This document shows positions 16,096-26,300 of a stretch of 64,000 bases of DNA, piece after piece. Both the position numbers and the translations under genes were made by a program. The notes under the pieces are model-generated. The model was not told the origin of the DNA and searched no databases. It saw nothing but the letters and a program-made list of their open reading frames with translations. This stretch comes from Saprospiraceae bacterium (GTDB lineage: Bacteria; Bacteroidota; Bacteroidia; Chitinophagales; Saprospiraceae), in the NCBI GenBank assembly GCA_018057925.1, contig JAGPCT010000008.1, forward strand, positions 1-64,000. Reading direction: 5' to 3'. Numbering within the stretch: position 1 is the stretch's first letter; each line of letters begins with the position of its first letter.

Positions 16096-17751
16096 TTAGG
16101 GCATGCTTAGCTTAACACCGGTTTTCTTTGATGCCAATTTAACAGCTTCATAAGCATCTACATATCCGCCGGTAACGCTTAGGTCGCTAAAAGGTACCAC
16201 TTTGTCACTTCCGGGTAGTTTTACATTTTCGTTCAATTTGTGAGCTGATTGCAGAATAATTTCTTTCGTTTCTTTTGCAGAAAGTGTTGGGAAGTATGAT
16301 CTCAACATAGTGGCTACACCTGCGACTACAGGAGATGCCATACTTGTTCCACTTAATTTGCGGTATCCTTGATTGGGGACAGTAGAATTTAAGTCAACGC
16401 CAGGCGCGAAAATATCGACATTGTTTTTTCCATAATTAGAAAAAGGAGCTACGATATCTTCACCTGTTTGCCAGTTCAAAGCACCAACTTCAATCCAGTT
16501 GTCAGCAGATTTCTTGCCGAAAATTCCTTTTTTTGCATAACGGCGATTGGGGAAGTTAGGAGTGGCGTCGTTATCAGCGCTTGAGTTTCCTGCTGCGTGG
16601 ACGAGCAGAACATCCTTTTTAGCTGCATATTTTACAGCTTGATCCACATATTTTTTTCCCGGAGAATAACCTTTACCAAAACTCATATTTATAACTTTAG
16701 CGCCATTATTAACAGCATAAATGATGGCGTTGGCTATATCTTTATCCCTTTCATCACCATCTGGGACAGCTCTTACACTCATTAGAATAGCCTGATCTGC
16801 AACACCTTGAATACCAATCTTGTTGGTTCTATCGGCTCCTATAATTCCGGCAACGTGTGTTCCATGGGAAGCTTCAGGACCCTCAACATCATTGTTGCCG
16901 TAGAACTTCTCAGTGTAATCATCATAATTATCTTTGACGATATCTTTTCTCGGATCGAATTTTAAATTATAGGAATAGTCAATTTGATTTTTGAAGTGTT
17001 TAACGCCTTCATTTAATTCATCATTAACCAACATAATGATAGAATCCATATTCGTTGTTTGAAATTCACCGGAATTGATAATTTGGGTCATGATCATTTT
17101 TCCCATGTTGAGGTTTTGATCCTCTCCGGCTTCAATAGCATTTATATTTTCTAAAGTAGCTTTTTTGCGACCTAATTCGACTTTAATAGCATTTAAAGAA
17201 GTTTGAATCATATTGAGAGTTGTTTCTATTTGGCTCAAATTGCTTTCAGCAGATTCAACTTTTTTATCAATATCTTCTTTGATTTTTAAATACTCATCAT
17301 AATCTTTTTTATCTTTCTTTTTTACTTGATCCGCTTTTACATCTTTAAATTTTTTGTCCAATCTTATATATTCTCTAGTTGCTTCATAAGAATCTTGATT
17401 GATGTTGCGACCGTCTTTGCCTCCTATAAAGTTCCAGCCGTGGATATCATCAATGTAACCATTGTGATCATCATCAATGCCATTACCTGGTATTTCACCG
17501 GGATTGTTCCACATTCTACTTTTAAGGTCTTCGTGGTCAGCTTCAACTCCACTATCTATGATTGCAACAATTACCGGCTTGCCTTTTACGCCATGGAGTA
17601 AATCTTGATATGCTTTATCCATCTTTATACCGGGTACATTACTTACTTCAGGAGTAGAATTGAACCAATTATCCGGTGTTGTATTTTGAGCATTTATATT
17701 CTGAAAAAGAAATATTATCAGAATAGAAGTAAGAAACAAAATTTTTTTCAT
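16096..17751 (-). CDS. Secreted S8 subtilisin-like serine protease with a large inserted helical segment
   Basis: The 551-residue protein has a signal peptide (1-22) and the S8 triad: Asp66 in IIDSGVE, His296 in SHGTHVAG and Ser470 in SGTSMASP, with Asn389 of AAGN as the oxyanion residue. A DDDHNGYIDD calcium-like stretch follows the Asp motif, as is common in Bacteroidota subtilases. Asp and His are separated by about 230 residues instead of about 30. The insert (about 120-285) is lysine/glutamate-rich and predicted helical or coiled-coil. There is no T9SS sorting domain; it ends at GVKLSMP, so the periplasm is the likely destination. Monocistronic. Confidence 0.92.
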   Translation of the reverse strand: MKKILFLTSILIIFLFQNINAQNTTPDNWFNSTPEVSNVPGIKMDKAYQDLLHGVKGKPVIVAIIDSGVEADHEDLKSRMWNNPGEIPGNGIDDDHNGYIDDIHGWNFIGGKDGRNINQDSYEATREYIRLDKKFKDVKADQVKKKDKKDYDEYLKIKEDIDKKVESAESNLSQIETTLNMIQTSLNAIKVELGRKKATLENINAIEAGEDQNLNMGKMIMTQIINSGEFQTTNMDSIIMLVNDELNEGVKHFKNQIDYSYNLKFDPRKDIVKDNYDDYTEKFYGNNDVEGPEASHGTHVAGIIGADRTNKIGIQGVADQAILMSVRAVPDGDERDKDIANAIIYAVNNGAKVINMSFGKGYSPGKKYVDQAVKYAAKKDVLLVHAAGNSSADNDATPNFPNRRYAKKGIFGKKSADNWIEVGALNWQTGEDIVAPFSNYGKNNVDIFAPGVDLNSTVPNQGYRKLSGTSMASPVVAGVATMLRSYFPTLSAKETKEIILQSAHKLNENVKLPGSDKVVPFSDLSVTGGYVDAYEAVKLASKKTGVKLSMP

Positions 17752-17962
17752 GAAATTGATTGGATTTTAATGTTAATGAAAATATTATGGTAAGTAAATC
17801 AATATTTTAATGAATAGTTCAATTGATTTGGATAATATATTTTATTTATTTTTCGTTCAAAAGATGCAAATGTAGTGATATTTATTTGATAAACATTTGT
17901 TCATTTTGTTGAACTTTTTGATAAATAAGTTATAAAAAAGTTTAATATATAAAAGGTATGTT

Positions 17963-17970
17963 TATTTTTG
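17963..17970 (+). promoter_or_regulatory. -7 promoter element for the DUF6089 gene (TATTTTTG)
   Basis: TATTTTTG fits TAnnTTTG and lies 43 bases before the TTG start at 18014. No good -33 is visible. Confidence 0.4.
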
Positions 17971-18013
17971 CATCTGAATCTTTCCATTTTTTCAACATTA
18001 TTTAGATATATTT

Positions 18014-18874
18014 TTGAAATTATTCCGATATTTCTTCTTGCTTTTAATGTTACAATCAGGTAATGTTTATTCACAATTCACCGAGGTTGGATTAGGTGTG
18101 GGAGGAGCTGTTTATTATGGCGACCTTACTCTAGATAAAGCGGTGGATAATATTAAATTAGTGCGACCTAATGTAGGCGTTTTTATTAGTCATCATTTTG
18201 ATGATAGATGGGCTGTTTTAGCAGGATTGCAAAACTTTACTTTGATAGCTGATGACGCTTTTAATAGTAGAGAAAGTATAAGGATGCGTAATCTATCTTT
18301 TAAATCCAATGTTTGGGAATTTGCTTTAAGGGGTGAATTTTATTTGATACCTTTTTATCCTGAAAAGAAGAATTATTCATTTACTTTGTATGCTTCGACA
18401 GGAGTTGCTGTATTCTATCATAATCCGAAAGCTGAATTTTTAGGTGAGTATTATGCACTTCATCCATTAAGTACTGAAGGTCAGGGCTTGGATAATGTTC
18501 CAGAGGTGAAGCCTTATAGTTTAATCCAACTGGCTATTCCCGTTTTAGGTGGAATAAAATATAATATTACACCGGGAATTAATTTTTTTATTGAATTTGG
18601 ACCAAGGATAACCTTTACAGATTATCTGGATGATGTCAGTAGAAGCTATACCATAGGTAATGTATTGCAAAGTAGTAAAGGAGATATTGCTTATTATTTA
18701 TCAGACCGCCGAATAGTAAAGGATGGAGAGGTGAAGAAGTATCCTGATTTGGAAGGTAGAGGAAATCCTAAGACGAAGGATTTGTATTTTGTTGGGCTGA
18801 CAGGCTTGTCTTTTAATTTAGATAATATTATTGGAGATATGTTCTCTAAGAAAGTGAAGTGTCCAACTTTTTAG
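18014..18874 (+). CDS. DUF6089-type outer-membrane beta-barrel protein
   Basis: The 286-residue protein starts at TTG (MKLFRYFF) and has a signal peptide ending near VYSQ (residue 21). The mature protein matches the DUF6089 pattern: an early GGAVYYGDL strand, central PNVGVFISHHFDDRWAV strands, a conserved late RGNPKTKDLYF segment, and a final SFNLDNI barrel strand. Members are Bacteroidota outer-membrane barrels of unknown role, some encoded near gliding or assembly genes. The 30-bp gap to recQ allows co-transcription, but nothing links the two functionally. Confidence 0.8.
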   Translation: MKLFRYFFLLLMLQSGNVYSQFTEVGLGVGGAVYYGDLTLDKAVDNIKLVRPNVGVFISHHFDDRWAVLAGLQNFTLIADDAFNSRESIRMRNLSFKSNVWEFALRGEFYLIPFYPEKKNYSFTLYASTGVAVFYHNPKAEFLGEYYALHPLSTEGQGLDNVPEVKPYSLIQLAIPVLGGIKYNITPGINFFIEFGPRITFTDYLDDVSRSYTIGNVLQSSKGDIAYYLSDRRIVKDGEVKKYPDLEGRGNPKTKDLYFVGLTGLSFNLDNIIGDMFSKKVKCPTF

Positions 18875-18921
18875 TTTTCATTAGATTTGATTAGTTTCGC
18901 TTTTTGAAAACGCAAAGAGCG

Positions 18922-20823
18922 ATGACAGCGTTAGATGTTTTAAGGAAATACTGGCATTACGATGAATTCAGGCGAGGTCAAGGTGAGATCATTGATTATA
19001 TGATGTCCGGTGGCGATGCTATTGTTCTTATGCCTACAGGTGGAGGTAAATCTTTATGTTTTCAAGTTCCTGCTTTGCTTTTAAATGGTATGACCATTGT
19101 GGTAAGTCCTTTAATATCTTTGATTAAGGATCAGGTCAATAGGTTGCGAAGTGTTGGAGTGCCAGCCGAAGCTCTTTATAGTGGAATGTCTGTACGTGAT
19201 ATTACAAGGATTCTAAATAACTGTCTAACCGGAAAGGTTAAATTGCTATATATTTCGCCTGAACGGCTTGCCTCATCAATCTTCAGAGAGTTTGCGATGA
19301 ATTTTAAGGTCGCTCTGATTGTCGCCGATGAAGCTCATTGCATATCTCAATGGGGGTATGATTTTAGACCACAATATTTGAATATTTCTGAAATAAAAGA
19401 GATTTATCCCAAAGCGCAAATGATGGCATTGACAGCTTCTGCCACTCAAGAAGTTGTTCGCGATATTTGCTCTATTTTAAAAATGGAGAATGCCCATCAA
19501 TTCAAGCATAGTTTTCTTAGGGATAATCTTAGTTATGTATGTAGAAAGACAAATGACAAGCGGTGGGAATTGTTAAACTTAACGCATAAAATAAGTGGCA
19601 GCGGGATAATTTATTGTAGAAGCAGGAGGGCAACAGCAGATGTTGCTCATTTTTTAAAGAGCAATGGCGTCTCTGCTGATTTTTACCATGCCGGACTTGA
19701 TAACAACCGGTTGATGAAAGTTCAACAATCGTGGATGACGGGGAAAACAAGGATTATTGTTGCTACGACGGCTTTTGGAATGGGGATAGATAAGCCTGAT
19801 GTTCGTTTTGTTGCCCATTTGACGCTACCTCCAAATCCTGAGGAGTATTATCAGGAAGCGGGTAGAGGAGGGAGAGATGGCAATAAAGCCTATGCCGCAT
19901 TGTTTTATGATGATCAGGATATTACTGAATTGTTAGAAAGTGTTAAGGATAACTTTCCTGACGGAGAGCAATTGTCTTTATTATACCATCAATTAGCGCT
20001 TTATTTTAATGTGGCTTCAGGTTCTCAGAACGATATATTCTATGATTTCGATTTTGCGGAGTTTTGTAAAACTTATGGATATTCTCCATTATGGTTGGTA
20101 AAAGGGCTGAAAGAACTTGAGAGGCAATCATATATATTATTGACGGAAAGTATTTATACGCCTAACCAAGTAAGGATTTTATACTCAAAAAGAGAATTGT
20201 ATGATTTTCAATTGAGGAATCCTCAATACGATCCTTTAATAGTTGTTTTGCTACGTCTTTATGGAGGTATAATGACTATGCCTGTCAAGATAAATATTAA
20301 AATGATTGGTGAAAAGCTAAGGTTGCCTGAAAATATAGTTTATGACTATTTGATATATCTTGATAAAGCGGGAGTGATTTCTTTTGAAAAGCAACGAGAT
20401 AAGCCGGGGATATCTTTTGGGGATTTTCGATATCCTTCATCAAGTCTAGTCTTTGATTTTCAGTTGCAGGAAAGGTTAAAAGAAAGGTATATAAGCCGTA
20501 TTCATGCTATGATATCTATCGTGGAAAGTCCGGTATGTCGCAATACTCCATTACTCCATTATTTTGGCGAAGAATTGTTAAAAGAATGTGGTATGTGCGA
20601 TATTTGTCTTGAAAATAAAAAAAGTAAGCAAGAGCATATTGACACAAATCAAGCTATACAGTATATTTTGGACTTGGTTGAGTCGTCAAATAGTAGTGTT
20701 TCTGAGTTGCTATCCAGTTCTTTTTACCGTGAAAATACGGCTCAGACCAAGGCAGCATTGCAATTTTTGTTACAAGAAGGAAAGATTAATTTTGTCGGAT
20801 TTAAGATTGTTAAATCATTATGA
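18922..20823 (+). CDS. recQ: ATP-dependent DNA helicase RecQ
   Basis: RecQ unwinds DNA 3'-5' in recombination and fork repair. From ATG 18922 the 633-residue protein begins at the standard MTALDVLRKYW. Visible motifs are motif I TGGGKS, the DEAH box in VADEAHCISQWGYDF with the RecQ aromatic loop, motif IV GIIYCRSRR and motif VI QEAGRGGRDG. A zinc-binding segment CGMCDIC lies near residue 545, followed by a winged-helix region. No clear HRDC domain is seen. An in-frame TTG at 18904 is an alternative start, six codons earlier. The stop overlaps the downstream glycosyltransferase start by 4 bp (ATGA), indicating translational coupling. Confidence 0.95.
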   Translation: MTALDVLRKYWHYDEFRRGQGEIIDYMMSGGDAIVLMPTGGGKSLCFQVPALLLNGMTIVVSPLISLIKDQVNRLRSVGVPAEALYSGMSVRDITRILNNCLTGKVKLLYISPERLASSIFREFAMNFKVALIVADEAHCISQWGYDFRPQYLNISEIKEIYPKAQMMALTASATQEVVRDICSILKMENAHQFKHSFLRDNLSYVCRKTNDKRWELLNLTHKISGSGIIYCRSRRATADVAHFLKSNGVSADFYHAGLDNNRLMKVQQSWMTGKTRIIVATTAFGMGIDKPDVRFVAHLTLPPNPEEYYQEAGRGGRDGNKAYAALFYDDQDITELLESVKDNFPDGEQLSLLYHQLALYFNVASGSQNDIFYDFDFAEFCKTYGYSPLWLVKGLKELERQSYILLTESIYTPNQVRILYSKRELYDFQLRNPQYDPLIVVLLRLYGGIMTMPVKINIKMIGEKLRLPENIVYDYLIYLDKAGVISFEKQRDKPGISFGDFRYPSSSLVFDFQLQERLKERYISRIHAMISIVESPVCRNTPLLHYFGEELLKECGMCDICLENKKSKQEHIDTNQAIQYILDLVESSNSSVSELLSSSFYRENTAQTKAALQFLLQEGKINFVGFKIVKSL

Positions 20824-21941
20824 AAGACAATAAGCAGTTGGTATTTTTATCATTTGGTGATGTGTTTTATGATCAGAGATTGGGACGAACTATTAAAACA
20901 CTACAAGATGCTGGATTTGTGATTCATGTATTTGCTAGGAACTTATTTTCCGAAAAACTCCAATCTAACTATCGTACAACGAGATACAAGCCCTTATTTA
21001 AAGGCGGTCCATTGTCCTATATAGAATTTAATTTGAGGGCTTTGATATTTTTACTTTTTCGATCCCGGACGGTAGTATGCAGCATTGACTTAGATACAAT
21101 GATCTCGGCTATTGTAGCAAAAAAAATAAAAGGCCATACCGTCATTTATGATGCTCATGAATATTTTGTGGAATCGCCTGAATTAGTTAATCGTCCTTTT
21201 AAACGTAAAATATGGAATAAGATCGGCAATTATTGTATTCCAAGAAGTGATTACGCTTATACAGTTGGCGAAGAAATTGCTGATGAGATGGAAAAAAAAT
21301 ATAATATTGGATTTGAAGTAGTAAGAAATATTCCGGAAGAAGTTGATTTGGCAAGTATTTCAAATGTATCGATACCAAACATAGAACAGAAGCAATATAT
21401 TTTATATCAAGGAGCATTGAATGTAGGACGCGGGATTGAAAGTCTGATTGAAGTGATGCAGTTTTATCCTGAATTGCATTTAGTTATTGCCGGAAAAGGT
21501 GACTTGGAGATGACTTTGAAAAAAATGACAACGGAATTACATATCGATAACATAACTTTTACAGGAAATTTACTTCCGATTCAGTTGAAATCTTTGACAC
21601 AACATGCATGGATTGGCGTGAATCTATTGGAAAATATGGGTAAGAGCTATTATCTTTCATTGGCTAATAAGTTTTTTGACTATATCCAAGCCAACATACC
21701 TCAGATCTGTATTGATTTCCCGGAATATCGCAAAATAAACAGTAAATATAACATCGCCGTAATGGCTCCAGATTGTAGTGTTTCAACATTGAAGACAAGT
21801 ATTGCGACATTGATTAAGGATTCCCAATATTATGAATTACTTCAAGCAAACACCGTCATTGCGTCCAAAGAATTGAACTGGAACGCAGAATCAAAAAAAC
21901 TGACACATTTATATCAAAAGTGGACCTCAAAGAAACGCTAA
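20820..21941 (+). CDS. GT4-like glycosyltransferase
   Basis: The 373-residue cytoplasmic enzyme has the two-Rossmann GT-B layout. The N-terminal half carries LSFGDVFYDQRLGR and YDAHEYF; the C-terminal half has YILYQGALNVGRGIESLIE, the usual nucleotide-sugar-binding start, and GKGDLE. An NKFFDYIQANIPQI segment occupies the position of the usual donor-binding Glu region. Donor and acceptor cannot be read from sequence; surface polysaccharide or glycoprotein synthesis is probable. It overlaps recQ by 4 bp, an unusual pairing with no obvious functional logic. Confidence 0.85.
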   Translation: MKDNKQLVFLSFGDVFYDQRLGRTIKTLQDAGFVIHVFARNLFSEKLQSNYRTTRYKPLFKGGPLSYIEFNLRALIFLLFRSRTVVCSIDLDTMISAIVAKKIKGHTVIYDAHEYFVESPELVNRPFKRKIWNKIGNYCIPRSDYAYTVGEEIADEMEKKYNIGFEVVRNIPEEVDLASISNVSIPNIEQKQYILYQGALNVGRGIESLIEVMQFYPELHLVIAGKGDLEMTLKKMTTELHIDNITFTGNLLPIQLKSLTQHAWIGVNLLENMGKSYYLSLANKFFDYIQANIPQICIDFPEYRKINSKYNIAVMAPDCSVSTLKTSIATLIKDSQYYELLQANTVIASKELNWNAESKKLTHLYQKWTSKKR

Positions 21942-21954
21942 AATATAAAACGCC

Positions 21955-23328
21955 CTAAAGTTTAATAATTTTGAAAGTTCCGTAATTATCAGATTTGTTT
22001 TGCAATTGAATGAAATAACTTCCTGATGGCAAAAATGATAAGTCGAGATTTATTAGATTATTGGAATCCAATTTGTTGAAAAATACAGGCTTTCCATTAA
22101 TATCCAAAATAGAAATAGCTATATTTTGTATATTTTCAGGGAGCATAATAGAGATTGAATTTAAAAATAAGGTAGGGAAAATTTTAACATCAATATTTGA
22201 ATAAATGTCTTGTTTTAAGAGATTACAATCCCATGGAGCAAGCTCGCAATATCGACTATTAAACTCAGCCGAATAAAGCTTGGCAATATCACTATCGTGA
22301 ATAAATAATGTTGACTCGTCATTGATGTTATTGGCTGACCAAGTCCAATTATGAGAACCGGTAATGACAACCGGATCGGAGTCCACATATTCTGCATCAA
22401 TAATAGCATACTTATGATGTAATTGGCTGGAAGGGCTGTGGTCAATGACGTCGACGCCGTTGTCCTGCATATATTTCAATTTGCCAGGGAAATCAGAATT
22501 ATTATCCGTTATGCCACGTATTGACAAGCCTTCTTTCTTTTTATTAACAATTGCTTCTGCAAGGCTATCTGATGTAAAAGTAAAAATGGCGAATCGTAAA
22601 TTATAATCAGCATTATCTAATTGTCTCAAGATATTCGTCTCGACTTGGTCACTTGGAGAAAAAAAGACTTGAATGGGGATTTCATTGATGTTGAATGAAT
22701 GCGGAGTGTTATCAGATTTTTGGCTTCCTGATTTTGGATTTTTTCCTGGAGTAGCGGTTGAGCTGTTCCACATTTCTTCAAATTCTTTGACAAATGCATT
22801 ACAGATAGGTATATCGTTGATAATAAGAAGATTATTTGCATCGTCGTTAAATCCATTTGGGGTAAAATTCGTTGAGCCTATGGATAGAGTGGCATTAGCA
22901 TATCCGGCGTCAGCAATAATAAATTTATTGTGCATAATTCCACCTTCATTACCAAGGTATAGAATCGAAAAGTTTAAATTTTTTAAAGCTGGATTAGAAG
23001 TGCTTTTATCCGTAATATACCGAACTCGCAATCCTTTGTTCCTCGCTAATTTTAAGGCTGACACAATATCTGCATCTGAATTGTTATAAACGCAGACATC
23101 TATGGTAAACTTTGCAGATTTTATTACGTCTAATATTTGCTGTTTAACTATGGATCCACCGGACTGGTATGGATACATATTTGGGATAACGTATTTTGAG
23201 GAGATTGGTCTTGTGAAGTATATTTTAATGTTGCTATTTAAGAGTTGAGTATATGAATTTGTAGAAATCATCGTGAATACCACAATGAACCAAAACAAAT
23301 TTTTACCTAAATTAAATGTATGAATCAT
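21955..23328 (-). CDS. Secreted phospholipase D-family protein with T9SS type A sorting domain
   Basis: From ATG 23328 the 457-residue protein begins with a basic and hydrophobic signal peptide ending near SYTQ (residue 28). An earlier in-frame start at 23421 would overlap tamB and lacks a signal, so I reject it. Two HKD half-sites are present, H133-x-K135 (HNKFIIAD) and H304-x-K306 (HHKYAIID), each followed by a GS-x-N motif. PLD-family enzymes with this spacing include nucleases and phospholipases. The C-terminal 75 residues, starting near IKIFPTLF, form a type A sorting domain, so it is probably secreted. It starts 4 bp after tamB and is the last gene of the operon. Confidence 0.88.
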   Translation of the reverse strand: MIHTFNLGKNLFWFIVVFTMISTNSYTQLLNSNIKIYFTRPISSKYVIPNMYPYQSGGSIVKQQILDVIKSAKFTIDVCVYNNSDADIVSALKLARNKGLRVRYITDKSTSNPALKNLNFSILYLGNEGGIMHNKFIIADAGYANATLSIGSTNFTPNGFNDDANNLLIINDIPICNAFVKEFEEMWNSSTATPGKNPKSGSQKSDNTPHSFNINEIPIQVFFSPSDQVETNILRQLDNADYNLRFAIFTFTSDSLAEAIVNKKKEGLSIRGITDNNSDFPGKLKYMQDNGVDVIDHSPSSQLHHKYAIIDAEYVDSDPVVITGSHNWTWSANNINDESTLFIHDSDIAKLYSAEFNSRYCELAPWDCNLLKQDIYSNIDVKIFPTLFLNSISIMLPENIQNIAISILDINGKPVFFNKLDSNNLINLDLSFLPSGSYFIQLQNKSDNYGTFKIIKL

Positions 23329-23332
23329 TTGG

Positions 23333-26300
23333 CTACTTAGATTTTGCGCGTTTCTTTTTATTTCTTTGGAACAATTCGGCGAATGAGTCCATTGACCTTC
23401 TGAATGAAATGCCCACTCCACTCTTTATCCTTCTGCCCTCGAGGACGGCATCGTTATTCTGATATATCCTTAAAATATATCGTTTGTCAGCAGAGAGATA
23501 ATATTGTAAATCGGCTTCACCGGCAACATAATTTTGATTTCTTCCTTGTTCTCCACTTTTAACACCGGTATTTACGATTAGCCTATCATTGAAAAACTTG
23601 AGACTTGGGCCTATTAAAAGTTCACTGCCAATACGGTTTTGAATGCCGGCGCCTTGTGTGGTGTTGGCTTCATAGAAGTTGTAATTTAGATTCAAATCCA
23701 CACCTGTGAGTACTTTGCCGTCGGCTACTGCTGCGGTCAACATAGGTGAGAGGATTTGGGTCAATTGATTTGAGATGAGGTCTGATAATGTATTATAAGC
23801 GGTTGCTGTAACTGCCGATAAGTTAAAGTTATCTTTGGGGATGAAAGAGCCAAATGAGATTAAAGAAGCGGCTTGTTTGTACAATTCATTAGGATCTTGT
23901 TCAAGAGCTCTTAATTTGCTGTCAACATAAGTTTTTAGCTCCGGAGATATCTGAGGGAAGTCTATTTTAAAAGTAATATCAGGTTTTAATAAATCGCCTC
24001 TAAGATTGAGCGTAAGGTCAACAGGTGTCGGCCTACTTGCTTCCGCTTGGACCTTTAGATCTCCTTCAGGAATATATTCGCTTATGAAGTTGTAGGGAGA
24101 AGTGTTGACGCCTCTAAATTCTGCATCAATATTTACTTGAGCATTGATAGGATCGCCATTCCATATCAAAGTTCCACCCTTTTTAATTAAAAATTTTGCG
24201 CCAAATATAGAAAGATTATAAAGTGGAATCAGGTTGAGTCGATATTCTCCACTGGTTACTTCATAACCGCCAAAAAGGCTCAGGTTGCCATTTCGAGGGA
24301 TGGATATTTCAAGAATGCCGTTCCCTTGAGCCTTGATAATGTCACCTGTTTGTTTATCAATAATGAGGTTTAGTGTTGCTTTTTCATTTAATTCGGCATT
24401 GATTTTTATAGATAATCCGGTGGAAGTGACCACTCTGTTGATATCTTTTTGAACGGCAGTGTCAAATCTGTTTTTAAATTCAATAAAAGTGAGCGCATCA
24501 ATTTCTTTTGATGATGCCACGGGCATAAAGAATTCAGTTCCTGTGCCTGTTGTAGCATCTATATCAATATTTAGTTGATTTAGAGGGCCTTTGAATCTAC
24601 CATTGAATTTTCCAGATGCTGTACCATAGTAGTTGGGATTGTCTTTTTCATTTGTTTTTAATAAAAGAAAATTATCTGAAGATATTTCAATGTCCGCATT
24701 TAAGTGATTGAACTTATTGTGTAATAGCCCACCCGATACTATGGCAGTATTTCCTCGTTCATCCAATAAGACAAGACCTTCTAAGTCTATCAAGTTGTTG
24801 GTTAATCTGGAGTTGTATGAAGGAATATAATATCTGGTACCAAGATATCTCACTGTTGTCGCCATGTTATGCACCTGAATATTGCCATTCATACTTAACT
24901 GATTGGTCTTGCCTCTAAGTCTAAAATTAGACATAAAAGTGCCCCTGGTATCTTTGATAAGGTCACCCAAGAATATATCTGCAATCTCAAGTGGATAGTT
25001 TTCAGCATTCACTAATAGATCGAGATATTCGGGAGGGTAATCAAAGGCGTTATAACCAGGCATAGTATATAATCCAGTTAAATTAAACTTTTTATCCTGG
25101 CTTCCTATATCTATGTCAAAGCCTATTTTTTGTTTTAAAGATTGGGCATTGGCATCCAGGTTGAGTGCGCCCATGTGTGTATCGTTGATTAAAATACTGT
25201 CGAAGTGGGATGTTAAAGCAATATTTTCTTGTGTAAAAACGCTATCGATTTTTAGGTTAAAGTCTCCGATACCTCTAATTTTAAGATCCTGGTTGACCAA
25301 TAAGCTATCTAATAGTTTGGCATCAAAATTTTTAACATTTATTTCAAGTCCTTGTGGACCATAGCTGTTAAATGAAATGTTTTGTTTACTATTGGTCATC
25401 TCCAAATTACGAATAAACAATTCATGCTTGCCAAATTTAATAAAATTATCCTTGTTAAGAGTCCATCCATCGTCGAGGAAGTCAAACTTAGATTGTTGGA
25501 ACTTTATGATATTGTACCCATCATCCACTGTGTATAATCCGTCAATATTGATGTTTTTAATGATATTTTCAACTTGTGGTGTTTTGATAAAATAAAAAAT
25601 GCTATCTCTTTCTAAGGTTGCACTTATGTCCATCTGATTTAACTCCTTTCCAAATAAATTCCCGCTATTGGCGTACGCAAAGAATTCTGAGTTATCCTGA
25701 TTTCCTAATCCCTCAAAATATAAATAGTTAAAAGCAAATCCTTCACCCTTCAAGGAAGGAATACCTGCATTGATGTTGAGGCGGTATAAGGTTGAATCCG
25801 TGTTGGAAAAAACTCCCGCAAATGTACTGTTTGTGATAGGCTCTATCGGAAGATTGAATACAATAAATGCATCTTTCGAATTTTTTAATTGAATGCTGAA
25901 ATTGAAGTCATTGTTGAAAACTGATTTCTTTGATGACTGAATCCCCAATTGATTTGCCAATTTGGGATGGTTGTAATGAAATACTTTGGTCAAATCATTG
26001 ATTAGATTTTCGATTTGAAACTTTCCGGTTAATTTTAAATCCGCTAAATCGGAATGTAGCGTATAGTCTTTCTTTCCTTGTCCTAAGTTGACAGCAACAA
26101 ACTGCAAAGTATCTAAATCTAAGTGATGACCCGACGTATCACGAATGGATAGGTTTTTGGCCGAAAAGAAACCATTCATATCACTTAGATCGCTAAATGT
26201 TAATTGAGACTTTACCTTTCCCTTTATTTGTATTGCTAAGTCAGCAAGCCTCAATTTAGACAAATTGAGATTTCTCACATCCATATCGAAGTCAAAAACT

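Noticed and set aside
18904-18921. TTG start for RecQ at 18904
   Set aside because: The ATG at 18922 gives the standard MTALDVL start; the extra six residues look unconserved, though not excluded.
23329-23421. N-terminal extension of the PLD protein overlapping tamB
   Set aside because: It is out-of-frame tamB sequence; the signal peptide begins at ATG 23328.
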